A stretch of 64,000 bases of DNA from CAIWHR01 sp039931775. GTDB lineage: Bacteria; Pseudomonadota; Gammaproteobacteria; Burkholderiales; Casimicrobiaceae. Shown piece after piece: positions 9,994 through 18,384 of this stretch. Both the position numbers and the translations under genes were made by a program. Location: NCBI GenBank assembly GCA_039931775.1, contig JBDTRG010000171.1, positions 1 through 64,000 of the forward strand, read 5' to 3'. Below the pieces are notes generated by a model. That model saw only the letters and a program-made list of their open reading frames with translations, searched no databases and was not told where the DNA came from. How positions within the stretch are numbered: position 1 is the stretch's first letter; every line of letters begins with the position of its first letter.

Positions 9994-10348
9994 CAAGATT
10001 CAGAAGACCGCCGTCACCGCTCTCGACGACATCAAAGCGCGCGACATCACCGTACTCGATGTCCGCAAGCTCACCAGCCTCTGCGACACGATGATCATCG
10101 CCTCTGCCGAGTCCAACCGGCAGGTGAAGGCGCTCGCCAATCACGTCCGGGACAAGCTGAAGGGGATCGGGGCCACGATCGTCGGCGTCGAAGGCGAGGA
10201 AACCGGCGAATGGGTGCTGGTCGATGCCGGCGACATCATCGTCCACATCATGCAACCTGCGGTACGCGCGTACTACAACCTGGAAGAGCTTTGGTCGCCC
10301 CCGGCGGCGAAACGACGCCAGCGGGCCGGCGACCGCGCCGCGGCCTGA
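9983..10348 (+). CDS. rsfS: Ribosome silencing factor RsfS
   Basis: Binds ribosomal protein uL14 and blocks subunit joining, reducing translation in starvation. It is 121 aa and shows the family core VLDVRKLTSLCDTMIIASAESNRQVKALA together with GEWVLVDAGDIIVHIM. The ATG at 9983 lies inside the last codons of nadD, an 11-base overlap implying translational coupling. The C-terminal tail (PPAAKRRQRAGDRAAA) is basic and probably disordered. An inverted-repeat element separates it from rlmH. Confidence 0.95.
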   Translation: MRLNKIQKTAVTALDDIKARDITVLDVRKLTSLCDTMIIASAESNRQVKALANHVRDKLKGIGATIVGVEGEETGEWVLVDAGDIIVHIMQPAVRAYYNLEELWSPPAAKRRQRAGDRAAA

Positions 10349-10364
10349 GGATTTCGTTCCTGCG

Positions 10365-10446
10365 AAAAGTAGGGTCAGACTCGACTTTTCTCGAGGCGCA
10401 TCGGGATATTGTACGGACTAAAAAAGTCGAGTCTGACCCTACTTTT
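10365..10446. repeat. Inverted-repeat element, copy 2 (rsfS-rlmH gap)
   Basis: Perfect 25-base arms at 10365-10389 and 10422-10446 enclose a 32-base loop unlike those of the other copies. The right arm ends three bases before the rlmH ATG, so the element covers the position where the rlmH ribosome-binding site would be. A folded hairpin in the messenger could mask rlmH initiation. Confidence 0.92.
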
Positions 10447-10448
10447 CG

Positions 10449-10913
10449 ATGAAACTCCGAGTCGTCGCGTCCGGCCACCGGATGCCCGCATGGGTCACGG
10501 AGGGCTGGGACGACTACGCGCGGCGAATGCCCCGGGAGTTTCCGCTGGAACTCGTCACCGTCAAGCCGGAACCGCGCGGCGGCAAACCGGTGGCGCAGCT
10601 CCTCGCGGCCGAAGGGGTGCGGATCGACGCCGCCTGCAAGGGCCGCCGGGTCGTCGCCCTCGACGAGCGCGGCCAACCCTGGACCACGCGGATGCTCGCC
10701 GACAAGCTCGCGCGCTGGCGCGACGAGGCGTCCGACGCGGCTTTCGTGATCGGCAGCGCCGATGGCCTCGCCGAAGGCATCAAGCGCAGTGCATCTGCCG
10801 TCGTGGCGCTTTCCGCGTTAACATTGCCGCACGGACTTGTCCGCATCGTCGTCGCCGAACAGCTCTATCGCGCGGTCAGCCTGCTTGCCGGCCACCCCTA
10901 CCATCGCGAATGA
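10449..10913 (+). CDS. rlmH: 23S rRNA pseudouridine(1915) N3-methyltransferase
   Basis: SPOUT-family methyltransferase acting on pseudouridine 1915 in helix 69 of 23S rRNA. It is 154 aa (E. coli 155). It shows LDERGQPWTTRMLADKL and FVIGSADGLAEGIKR for the trefoil-knot AdoMet site, and the conserved C-terminal LPHGLVRIVVAEQLYRA...HPYH(R). The usual ribosome-binding position is occupied by the arm of the inverted-repeat element. It forms an operon with maf, 43 bases downstream. Confidence 0.96.
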   Translation: MKLRVVASGHRMPAWVTEGWDDYARRMPREFPLELVTVKPEPRGGKPVAQLLAAEGVRIDAACKGRRVVALDERGQPWTTRMLADKLARWRDEASDAAFVIGSADGLAEGIKRSASAVVALSALTLPHGLVRIVVAEQLYRAVSLLAGHPYHRE

Positions 10914-10956
10914 CGGCCGGCGCGACGGCAGCGACTGCAAAGGATCTCAGCCCATC

Positions 10957-11571
10957 ATGAGCACTCCTGTCGTCTATCTCGCTTCGAAAAGCCCGCGCCG
11001 GGAGGAATTGCTCCGTCAGCTCGGCATCGAGTTCACCGCGATCCGCGTGCGCGAGGCGCCGGGACGCGACCGCGACTTTGAGGAAGGCGCGCTCGATGCC
11101 GAGCCGCCACGCCACTACGTGGAGCGCATCGCGCGTACCAAGGCGGCGGTCGGCTGGCAGCGAATCCTCCAGCGCGGGCTCGCTCCCCGTCCGGTGCTCG
11201 GTGCCGATACCGAAGTCGTGCTCGACGGCGTGATCTTCGGCAAACCGAAGGACGCCTCCGACGCCACCCGGATGCTCACGCAGCTTTCGAATCGCTCGCA
11301 CCAGGTGCTGACCGCCGTCGCGCTGTGCTGGGACCAGCAGATGGTCGCCGAAATCTCGACGTCGACGGTGACCCTGCGCGAGCTGCAGACCGAGGAAATC
11401 GAGCGGTATGTCGCGACTGGCGAGCCATTCGACAAGGCCGGCGCGTACGCGGTGCAAGGCCGCGCCGCGTCGTTCGTCTCGCGCATCGAGGGAAGCTATT
11501 CAGGCGTGATGGGGTTGCCGCTCTACGAGACCGCGCAGGCGCTCGCAGGCCTCGGCTTCCCCGTGCTATAA
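10957..11571 (+). CDS. maf: Maf-family nucleoside triphosphate pyrophosphatase
   Basis: House-cleaning pyrophosphatase of the Maf/YhdE/YceF family, which hydrolyses dTTP, UTP or modified nucleotides. It is 204 aa. The opening YLASKSPRREELLRQLG is the Maf signature SxSPRR, and GADTEVVLDG carries the catalytic aspartate. The ATG at 10957 was chosen because AAGGA lies just upstream and the family N-terminus begins there. It sits between rlmH and rng, the typical betaproteobacterial order. Confidence 0.94.
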   Translation: MSTPVVYLASKSPRREELLRQLGIEFTAIRVREAPGRDRDFEEGALDAEPPRHYVERIARTKAAVGWQRILQRGLAPRPVLGADTEVVLDGVIFGKPKDASDATRMLTQLSNRSHQVLTAVALCWDQQMVAEISTSTVTLRELQTEEIERYVATGEPFDKAGAYAVQGRAASFVSRIEGSYSGVMGLPLYETAQALAGLGFPVL

Positions 11572-11659
11572 CGTTTCCAGCGAATTCATTCACCGGGCGC
11601 CGCGAGTCACGCGACGTTCCGGGCGCCAGAATCCGGATCTTGAAACGCACTCCCTCCCG

Positions 11660-13123
11660 ATGTCTCATGAAATCCTTATCAACGTAACCCCCCAGGAAAC
11701 CCGCGTCGCGATGCTCGAGCAGGGCGTCGTGCAGGAGCTCCACATCGAGCGCGCCAGCGCTCGGGGTCTCGTCGGCAACATCTGCCTCGGCCGCGTAGCG
11801 CGCGTCCTGCCGGGGATGCAGAGCGCGTTCATCGAGATCGGCCTCGAGCGCGCGGCTTTCCTGCATATCGCCGACATCTGGGAACACCGTCAGAACGGCC
11901 ACGGCGGCGGCGATACCCGGCCGATCGAAAAGATCCTGCACGAAGGCCAGTCGTTGCTGGTGCAAGTCATCAAGGACCCGATCGGCACGAAAGGCGCTCG
12001 CCTGTCCACGCAGGTGAGCCTTGCCGGGCGGTTGCTCGTGTACCTGCCACAGGATTCGCACATCGGTATTTCGCAACGGATCGGCGATGAGGCCGAGCGC
12101 GAAAACCTTCGCGGCAAACTTCAGCTTCTGCTGCCCGACGGCCACACCGGCGGCTTCATCATCCGCACGATGGCAGAGACGGCGTCCGAGCGCGAAATGC
12201 AGAGCGACATTGCGTACCTGACGAAGCTCTGGAGTGATCTCAACACCCGCGCGCGCGACGTACCCGCACCCGCGCTCCTGTATCAGGACCTGAGCCTTGC
12301 CCAGCGTGTCCTGCGCGACATGGCCACCGAGGAGACCACGCGGGTTCTGGTCGACTCGCGCGAAACGTTCGTCAAGATGATGGAATTTTCGCGCGAGTAC
12401 ACGCCGGCGCTCGCCGAGCGCATCTTCCACTACCCCGGCGAGCGGCCCCTGTTCGACCTGAACGGCGTCGAGGAAGAAATCGAACGGGCGCTGGGGCGGC
12501 GCGTCAACCTGAAATCGGGCGGCTACCTGATCGTCGACCAGACCGAAGCGATGACGACCATCGACGTCAACACCGGCGGATTCGTCGGCGGCCGGAGCTT
12601 CGACGACACGATATTCAAGACCAATCTCGAGGCCGCGCAGGTGATCGCGCGCCAGCTGAGGCTGCGCAACCTCGGCGGAATCATCATCATAGATTTTATC
12701 GACATGGAGAATGCCGACCATCGCGGCGCCGTGCTGACCGAGCTGAATCGCGCGCTGGAACGCGACCGGACGCGCCTCACCGTGAACGGATTCACGCAGC
12801 TCGGCCTCGTCGAGATGACGCGCAAGCGCACGCGCGAATCGCTGGCACACGTGCTGTGCGAGAGCTGTCCCACATGCCAGGGCCGGGGCGAGCTCAAGAC
12901 TGCGCAGACGATCTGCTACGAAATTCTCCGCGAAATCATGCGCGAGGCCAAGCAATTCAACGCGCGCGAATTCCGGATCCTCGCCGCGCAGCCGGTGATC
13001 GATCTCTTCCTCGACGAGGAATCGCAATCGCTCGCGCAACTGGGCGACTTCATCGGCAAACCGATCTCGCTTCAGGTCGAATCGATCTATACGCAGGAAC
13101 AGTACGACATCGTCCTGATCTGA
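11660..13123 (+). CDS. rng: Ribonuclease G
   Basis: Endoribonuclease of the RNase E/G family that matures the 5' end of 16S rRNA and takes part in mRNA decay. It is 487 aa (E. coli 489). An S1 RNA-binding domain occupies about residues 35-125. The catalytic DNase I-like region has metal-binding aspartates in TTIDVNTGGF and IIIDFIDM. The zinc-link cysteines appear in CESCPTCQGRGEL. There is no long C-terminal scaffold, which separates it from RNase E. It is the last gene of the nadD cluster, 88 bases after maf. Confidence 0.97.
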   Translation: MSHEILINVTPQETRVAMLEQGVVQELHIERASARGLVGNICLGRVARVLPGMQSAFIEIGLERAAFLHIADIWEHRQNGHGGGDTRPIEKILHEGQSLLVQVIKDPIGTKGARLSTQVSLAGRLLVYLPQDSHIGISQRIGDEAERENLRGKLQLLLPDGHTGGFIIRTMAETASEREMQSDIAYLTKLWSDLNTRARDVPAPALLYQDLSLAQRVLRDMATEETTRVLVDSRETFVKMMEFSREYTPALAERIFHYPGERPLFDLNGVEEEIERALGRRVNLKSGGYLIVDQTEAMTTIDVNTGGFVGGRSFDDTIFKTNLEAAQVIARQLRLRNLGGIIIIDFIDMENADHRGAVLTELNRALERDRTRLTVNGFTQLGLVEMTRKRTRESLAHVLCESCPTCQGRGELKTAQTICYEILREIMREAKQFNAREFRILAAQPVIDLFLDEESQSLAQLGDFIGKPISLQVESIYTQEQYDIVLI

Positions 13124-13184
13124 CCGCCGGACGATGGGATCCGGCTTCGGCCGGGTGCTGGCCACTCGGGACGCTTGCGCATCC

Positions 13185-14192
13185 ATGCTCGGCAATCTCT
13201 GGGCGCGACTCAAGGCGCTCTTCGCGAGGCTCCTCCGGCACAAGCCGCCGGAGCCGGGCCGATTCGAAACGGATTCGAGCTCGGCGCTGCGCGGTTTGCT
13301 GGCGTCGGCGCCATGGATCCTGCCGAGCCGCGACTACCTGGTCTACGTCCCGCGCGGCCACGTCGAGTGGCGCCGCGCGCCGCTGATCGTGCTGATCCAC
13401 GGATGCCGGCAAACCGCGGAAGACATCGCCGCGGGAACGAGAATCGCGGCGCTCGCCGACGAACTCGGCTGCCTCGTCCTGCTGCCTAGGCAGAACCCGC
13501 GGGCCAACGCCTGGGGATGCTGGAACTGGTTCGATCGCGCGACCGAAAGCGGCTGGGGCGAGACGGCGATCGTCGCTGCGCAAATCCGCGCGGTGCGGCG
13601 GAAGTACATGATCCATCGCAGGCGCGTGTTCGTCGCCGGGATGTCCGCCGGCGGCGCGCTGGCGGCGGCGCTCGGCATGCGCCGGCCGGAGCTCATCGCC
13701 GGCGTGTTCGTCCACTCGGGACTCGCCTGCGGCGTCGCGTCGTCGGCCGTTGCGGCGCTCTCGGTGATGAAGCGCGGCGCCGATACCGACTACAAGGCGA
13801 TCGCACGGAGCGTGCGCACCGACACGGAGCCCGATGCGCTGCCTGTGGCTCTCGTCGCCATCCAGGGCGAGAACGATCCTACCGTCGCGCCGGTCAACGC
13901 GGCGCAACTCGTCCGGCAATACCTCGTGCTGAACGGCCATCCGGCGGGGGAGGTCGGACCCGACGACGAACTCCCGGTACCCGACAATGCGCAGTCGGCG
14001 ACGACTTCCGGCGCGCGCGTCGTGGTCACGAGCGAATGGCGTGTTGCCGATCGCGTTGTCGCGTCACACGTGCTCGTGGGCGGGCTCGGCCATGCGTGGA
14101 GCGGCGGGGACGACAAGTTGCCGTACAACGACGCAGGCGCGCCCTACGCGACCGCGCTGCTCGGTGCGTTCGTCCGCCGCGCCATGCAGTAA
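13185..14192 (+). CDS. PHB depolymerase-like esterase
   Basis: An alpha/beta-hydrolase of the esterase/poly(3-hydroxybutyrate) depolymerase group (LpqC/COG3509), about 335 aa from the ATG at 13185; an in-frame ATG at 13134 would add 17 residues. Supporting segments are DYLVYVP, LIVLIHGCRQTAEDIAAGTRI for the oxyanion region, LPRQNPRANAWGCWNWF, and the nucleophile motif GMSAGG. The likely catalytic His is in GGLGHAWSGGD near the end. No signal peptide is obvious, so it would be cytoplasmic or act on intracellular or short polyester; the substrate cannot be read from sequence. It lies 61 bases before a VOC gene in the same direction. Confidence 0.85.
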   Translation: MLGNLWARLKALFARLLRHKPPEPGRFETDSSSALRGLLASAPWILPSRDYLVYVPRGHVEWRRAPLIVLIHGCRQTAEDIAAGTRIAALADELGCLVLLPRQNPRANAWGCWNWFDRATESGWGETAIVAAQIRAVRRKYMIHRRRVFVAGMSAGGALAAALGMRRPELIAGVFVHSGLACGVASSAVAALSVMKRGADTDYKAIARSVRTDTEPDALPVALVAIQGENDPTVAPVNAAQLVRQYLVLNGHPAGEVGPDDELPVPDNAQSATTSGARVVVTSEWRVADRVVASHVLVGGLGHAWSGGDDKLPYNDAGAPYATALLGAFVRRAMQ

Positions 14193-14253
14193 TATTCCGG
14201 GTTGGCAAGGCATCATGGCGGCAAGCGAAAGCCCAAGAAGCGGGAGAGCGAGC

Positions 14254-14637
14254 ATGGCGACGACCGGCCTCAACCACTTCACGATTCTCACCGACGACGT
14301 GCCGCGGACGGTGCAGTTCTATGGCGACCTCCTCGGCCTCACCGACGGGCCGCGACCCCCGCTCGGCTTTCCCGGCGCATGGCTCTATGCCGGCGACCAG
14401 GCGGTGCTGCACGTCGTCGGCGGACGTCCGCGCGACGAGCTGCGAGCGGGCGTCATCGACCACATGGCGTTTTCGGCGTCGGGCCTCAAGACGACGATCG
14501 CGGCGTTGACCGCGCGCAGCGTCGACTACGTCTGCCGGCAGCAGAAGGGCACCGGCATCTGGCAGGTATTCGTCCATGACCCGAACGGCGCGAAGGTCGA
14601 GCTCGATTTCCCGCCGGAGGAACCGGCCCCGGCATGA
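14254..14637 (+). CDS. VOC (glyoxalase/bleomycin-resistance fold) protein
   Basis: A 127-residue protein of the vicinal-oxygen-chelate superfamily: LNHFTILTDDVPRTVQFYGDLLGL at the start and VFVHDPNGAKVELDF at the end are the paired beta-alpha-beta-beta-beta modules with metal-ligand positions (His near the start, Glu in VELDF). The reaction is unknown. The ATG at 14254 follows GGGAGAG; an ATG at 14215 would add 13 residues. Its stop overlaps the start of the next gene by four bases (ATGA), so the two glyoxalase-fold genes are coupled. Confidence 0.88.
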   Translation: MATTGLNHFTILTDDVPRTVQFYGDLLGLTDGPRPPLGFPGAWLYAGDQAVLHVVGGRPRDELRAGVIDHMAFSASGLKTTIAALTARSVDYVCRQQKGTGIWQVFVHDPNGAKVELDFPPEEPAPA

Positions 14638-15287
14638 CCGGCGGCACGCCGCCCCCCGCTGCGCTCGACCATCTCGTCGTCGCCGCGACAACGCTCGCCG
14701 ACGGCATCGAGTACATCGCCGAAGTCACCGGGGTCACGCCCCATCCCGGAGGCAAGCATGTCGCGATGGGAACGCACAACGCGCTCGTGCGCCTCGGCGC
14801 AACCGTCTACCTCGAGATCATCGCGATCGACCCCGAAGGATCAAAGCCCTCGCGGCCGCGCTGGTTCGATCTCGACGATATCGCGCTTCTGTCCGAGCTC
14901 ACCGAGCGTCCTCGCCTCATCCACTGGGTCGCGCGCACGGCGGATATCGAACGCGCGGCGGCCGCCTGTCCCATCCCGCTCGGCACCGTGCATTCGATGG
15001 CGCGCGGAGCCTATCGCTGGCGCATGACGATTCCCGACGACGGCAAGCGCCCGGCCAAGGGCATCGTACCGACGCTGATCCAGTGGGACGTCCCGACGCA
15101 TCCCGCCGACTCGCTCCCCCAATCGGGCATTTCGATCGCCGGACTTGCCGCTGCGCACCCGGAACCGGCGATGATCCGCGATGCGCTCGTGGCCATCGGG
15201 CTCGACGGTATTCTTCCGGTCACCTACGATCGCGATGCGCGACTTGCGGCGATGCTGAGAACACCCCGCGGGATCGTCACGCTTTGA
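14634..15287 (+). CDS. Glyoxalase-like domain (PF13468-type) protein
   Basis: A 217-residue protein with a glyoxalase-like domain: ALDHLVVAATTLADGIEYIAEVTGVTPHPGGKHVAMGTHNALV and YLEIIAIDPEG match the Glyoxalase_3 type (PF13468). The function is not established. It starts inside the stop codon of the upstream VOC gene. Together they form a two-gene unit of small metal-dependent enzymes, possibly for detoxification; that role is an inference. Confidence 0.85.
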   Translation: MTGGTPPPAALDHLVVAATTLADGIEYIAEVTGVTPHPGGKHVAMGTHNALVRLGATVYLEIIAIDPEGSKPSRPRWFDLDDIALLSELTERPRLIHWVARTADIERAAAACPIPLGTVHSMARGAYRWRMTIPDDGKRPAKGIVPTLIQWDVPTHPADSLPQSGISIAGLAAAHPEPAMIRDALVAIGLDGILPVTYDRDARLAAMLRTPRGIVTL

Positions 15288-15399
15288 ATGCGCATCCCAT
15301 GAATTCGACGTGTTCATCGCGTCGACGCTTTTCCGGTCGTCGCGGTCGGACGCCGGCGGAGCGTCAATCTCGCCGTTCCACTCCACGCCGGAGGTCCTC

Positions 15400-15927
15400 G
15401 TGATCAAGAAAATCCTGCTCGTTCTCGTCGTGCTGCTCGCTGCCCTGCTCATCTACGCCGCGACGCTTCCCGATACGTTCCGCGTGCAACGATCGGCAAC
15501 CATCAAGGCACCGCCGGAAAAGGTCTATGCAATGATCGATGACTTCAACGCGTGGCGCGCCTGGTCGCCTTGGGAAAAGCTCGATCCGGCGATGAAGAGG
15601 ACGATGAGCGGCGCGCCGAAGGGCAAGGGCGCCGTCTATGAATGGGACGGCGACAAGAACGTCGGTGCCGGACGCATGGAGATCGTGGAATCGTCGACGC
15701 CATCGAAGGTCGCCATCCAGCTCGATTTCCTGCGGCCGTTCGCCTCGAGCAACACCGCCGTGTTCACGCTGGAGCCGAAGGGCGACGCAACCAACGTCAC
15801 CTGGGTGATGCAAGGTCCCAGCACCTACGTCACGAAGGTGATCAGCGTCTTCGCGAGCATGGACAGCATGATCGGCAAGGATTTCGAAGCGGGTCTCGCC
15901 AACATGAAGGCGATTGCGGAAAAATAG
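15400..15927 (+). CDS. Membrane-anchored SRPBCC (START-like) protein
   Basis: A 175-residue protein with an N-terminal hydrophobic segment (KILLVLVVLLAALLIYAATL, residues 3-22) followed by a polyketide-cyclase/START-like domain: RVQRSATIKAPPEKVYAMIDDF, WRAWSPWEKLDPAMKR, and a C-terminal helix GKDFEAGLANMKAIAEK. The domain makes a hydrophobic cavity for small lipophilic ligands; the ligand is unknown. The GTG at 15400 was chosen because GGAGG lies five bases upstream and the hydrophobic anchor follows at once; the longer frame upstream has no similarity. Confidence 0.86.
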   Translation: MIKKILLVLVVLLAALLIYAATLPDTFRVQRSATIKAPPEKVYAMIDDFNAWRAWSPWEKLDPAMKRTMSGAPKGKGAVYEWDGDKNVGAGRMEIVESSTPSKVAIQLDFLRPFASSNTAVFTLEPKGDATNVTWVMQGPSTYVTKVISVFASMDSMIGKDFEAGLANMKAIAEK

Positions 15928-15941
15928 CCGTTACGCGTCGG

Positions 15942-17066
15942 TCAGGTCAGCGCGCCCCGCGCCGAAACCGGCCAGACGCACTCCACCCGCGTACCGCGCA
16001 CGCCGACGATCCAGTCGTAGAGATTGACGGTCGGGTCGCAATGCCCGGGGATCAGCCATAACCGATCGCCGATCTGCGGCGCCCGGGCGGCCTGCGAGAC
16101 TTCGATCACGCCGTGCTCGTCGGATCCTTTCACGTAGGTCAACCCGCTCGCGCCGTAGACGACCGGAGGACCTGAGTCGAACGCGAAGGCCTTGAGCCCC
16201 GCATCGACGATCGTACGCTCCGGCACCGGCGTACTCATCACGGTCGCCAGCACGAAAAGGCTCTGCTCGAACGCGTGCTGATCCGGCCCGATGGCATTGC
16301 GCTGGTAGTCGGCGTCCATGAAGACATAGGAGCCGGGCTGGATTTCGGTGTAGACGCCGCTGTCGCGTTCGTGCTGCCACGTGCCGGTCCCGGCGCCGGT
16401 GACGGTGGGACAGGCGATTCCCGCCGCCTCGATCGCGGCCTTGGTCTCGCGCGCCCATTCCGAAGCGCGCGCGATGGCCGCGCGCCGCTCGTCGATCGAA
16501 CGCAGATGCTGCGCGGCGCCGTGATACCCGTGGATGCCGCGAAACACAATCCCCGGCGTGCGCGCGATGATTTCGGCGAGCACCACCGCTGGCGCGCCCG
16601 GCGAAGTGCCACAGCGATGCGCGCCGACGTCGATCTCGACGAGCACGTCGATCGAAACGCCGGCAGCCCTCGCCGCGGCGCCGATGTGGCGCACGGTGGC
16701 GGCGTCGTCGGTGAGCACGCCGACCTTCGCTTTTTTCGCCATCGCCGCGAGTCGCGCGAGCTTCTTCTCGCCGACGATCTCGTTGGTGACGAGCACGTCG
16801 CGGATGCCGGCCGCGACGAAGGCTTCGGCCTCGCCGACCTTCTGGCAGCAGATGCCGATTGCGCCACGCTCGATCTGCGCGAACGCGATGTCGGGGCACT
16901 TGTGCGACTTCGCGTGAGGCCGCAAGGCAACACCGACGCCGCGCACCGCGTTCGCCATCAGGTCGAGATTGCGCTCGAACGCATCGAGGTCGACGACGAG
17001 CGCCGGCGTGTCGACGTCGTCAATGGAATCGCCAGCGCGTGCGGGAAGGGTCTGCATCAGGCGCAT
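15942..17066 (-). CDS. D-threonine aldolase / D-serine dehydratase-like PLP enzyme (DSD1 family)
   Basis: A fold-type III (alanine-racemase-like) PLP enzyme, about 374 aa. The opening DTPALVVDLDAFERNLDLMANAV and LRPHAKSHKCPDIAFAQ contain the PLP lysine region. The C-terminal domain ends with the metal-binding H-x-C pair in PGHCDPTVNLYDW, typical of low-specificity D-threonine aldolases and DSD1-type D-serine dehydratases. Which D-hydroxy amino acid is used cannot be told. The start at 17066 (MRLMQTLPARAG) is preferred over 17108, whose extra residues are not conserved. It is convergent with the SRPBCC gene, 14 bases apart. Confidence 0.87.
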   Translation of the reverse strand: MRLMQTLPARAGDSIDDVDTPALVVDLDAFERNLDLMANAVRGVGVALRPHAKSHKCPDIAFAQIERGAIGICCQKVGEAEAFVAAGIRDVLVTNEIVGEKKLARLAAMAKKAKVGVLTDDAATVRHIGAAARAAGVSIDVLVEIDVGAHRCGTSPGAPAVVLAEIIARTPGIVFRGIHGYHGAAQHLRSIDERRAAIARASEWARETKAAIEAAGIACPTVTGAGTGTWQHERDSGVYTEIQPGSYVFMDADYQRNAIGPDQHAFEQSLFVLATVMSTPVPERTIVDAGLKAFAFDSGPPVVYGASGLTYVKGSDEHGVIEVSQAARAPQIGDRLWLIPGHCDPTVNLYDWIVGVRGTRVECVWPVSARGALT

Positions 17067-17121
17067 CGTAACCCAGGGACCGGATTTTCCTCCAGGCGCG
17101 ACCCGCAAACCCGCATGGGCG

Positions 17122-17541
17122 TCAGACCGGGCCCCAGACTCCCGTCCACAAGAGGTTGCCGAGCAGGCGGCCGGGAACGAGCGTAAACAGTCCGGCGACG
17201 ATCAATCCGCCGTAGAAGAGGCTCTTCATGATTCTGGCGTGGCCCCGGACGTTGCCGTGCCGGATGCGCCAGATCGCGCACGGGAGCGAGACGATCGTCA
17301 GCAGCGTCAGCAGGTGTATCCATGAAAAGTGCAGGAAGCTCGGAATCCACAGCGAAGTCAGGGCGACGGTCGACATCAGCGCGACCCACGTCCAGCCGAG
17401 CGCCTTGTGCGACCCGGTACCTTTCGGGCGGACCAGCATCACGACGCCGAGAGCGAGCGCTGAGGCGGCGCTCGTCAGATGCAGGTAGATGACGAACGGA
17501 CTCGACGGCGCGATAACAACACCTCGGACACACTCCGGCAA
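17122..17541 (-). CDS. DUF2306-like small membrane protein
   Basis: A 139-residue protein with four hydrophobic segments: FVIYLHLTSAASALALGVVML, TWVALMSTVALTSLWI, IHLLTLLTIVSLPCAIW and MKSLFYGGLIVAGLFTLVPG. The layout with KGTGSHKALGWTWV and NVRGHARIMKSLFYG resembles the DUF2306 family of bacterial inner-membrane proteins of unknown function. The start is uncertain: the frame opens with TTG at 17541 and there is no strong ribosome-binding site. It lies between the D-threonine-aldolase-like gene and the anti-sigma gene on the same strand. Confidence 0.75.
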   Translation of the reverse strand: MPECVRGVVIAPSSPFVIYLHLTSAASALALGVVMLVRPKGTGSHKALGWTWVALMSTVALTSLWIPSFLHFSWIHLLTLLTIVSLPCAIWRIRHGNVRGHARIMKSLFYGGLIVAGLFTLVPGRLLGNLLWTGVWGPV

Positions 17542-17570
17542 CGTGCGTGTCGCCGGTCAGTTGCCGAATT

Positions 17571-18368
17571 CTACTTCGTCGCGCTCGCCTCGGCCGCGGC
17601 AAGTTGGCCGTAAACGACGTGCGCGACCTTCAGCAACTGCGCGCGATCGACTTTGCCGGAGATCGCGTAACCGCAGGCATCGTCGATCCAGTAGAACACA
17701 CCGACGCCGTTCTCGACAGCATAGCGGAATGCAGCCTCGCCGGTGCCGGGCGCCTGTTTGCGCACCTGCAGCGACAGGCGCTCCTTGTCGGCGTTCTCGT
17801 ACATGAACAGCGCGGTCGGCTTCTCGTTTCCGGCGACGAGGCGTCCGCCGACCAGCGCGTAGCCGATGCCGTTCAAGTCCGGCGCATGGACGGCGAACCC
17901 GAGCCGCTTGGTGAGCCAGTTGACGAGGCGTTTTTCGTCGGTCGCCCAGATTTCGACGGGCCGGTTGACGTCGGACGCGTACAGCGCATGAGCGAAGGCG
18001 ACCTGTCTCGCAAAGGACGTCGGCGTGCCCGCGCGCTCGATCAGCGCGTCGCGACCGAACCAGCCGAGCCCGACGCCCGCCACGAGCGTGGCCGCCATCG
18101 CAAACACCGGCCCGACCCACCGGGTGAGGCCGCTCGCGCGCGCCGCCGGGACAGCGGCTGCCGCGAGCAGCCGTGCCGGAATCGGCTCGGCCAGCACCGG
18201 ATCGAGGGCGTCGCGCAGAAGCGCGTTGTGCTGGCGAATGTCCGCCGCGTGCGCAGCGAGCGCCGGATCGGAGGCGAACGCCGCCTCGACCTGCGCGGCC
18301 CGCTCGGGCGCGAGCTGTCCGTCGACGTAGGCATGAACATCGTCGTCGGTGATCGGTACGAAGTTCAC
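17571..18368 (-). CDS. Anti-sigma factor, single membrane span
   Basis: A 265-residue regulator that probably binds the adjacent ECF sigma factor. The cytoplasmic N-terminus reads DDDVHAYVDGQLAPERAAQVEAAFASDPALAAHAADIRQHNALLRDALDPVL, the helical zinc-less anti-sigma layout seen in many proteobacterial transmembrane regulators. A membrane segment (GPVFAMAATLVAGVGLGWFG) is at about residues 86-105, leaving roughly 160 residues in the periplasm. It starts with GTG, 16 bases after the sigma stop. The operon order is secreted protein, sigma factor, anti-sigma factor. Confidence 0.86.
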   Translation of the reverse strand: MNFVPITDDDVHAYVDGQLAPERAAQVEAAFASDPALAAHAADIRQHNALLRDALDPVLAEPIPARLLAAAAVPAARASGLTRWVGPVFAMAATLVAGVGLGWFGRDALIERAGTPTSFARQVAFAHALYASDVNRPVEIWATDEKRLVNWLTKRLGFAVHAPDLNGIGYALVGGRLVAGNEKPTALFMYENADKERLSLQVRKQAPGTGEAAFRYAVENGVGVFYWIDDACGYAISGKVDRAQLLKVAHVVYGQLAAAEASATK

Positions 18369-18384
18369 GTTCGTACTCGCGATT

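Noticed and set aside
11276..13243. Minus-strand open frame of 655 codons opposite rng
   Set aside because: RNase G motifs on the plus strand are unambiguous; the antisense frame is low-complexity.
17571..18368. Zinc-binding (ZAS) type anti-sigma factor
   Set aside because: The HxxxCxxC zinc signature is absent from the N-terminal region; only the general anti-sigma layout with one membrane span is supported.
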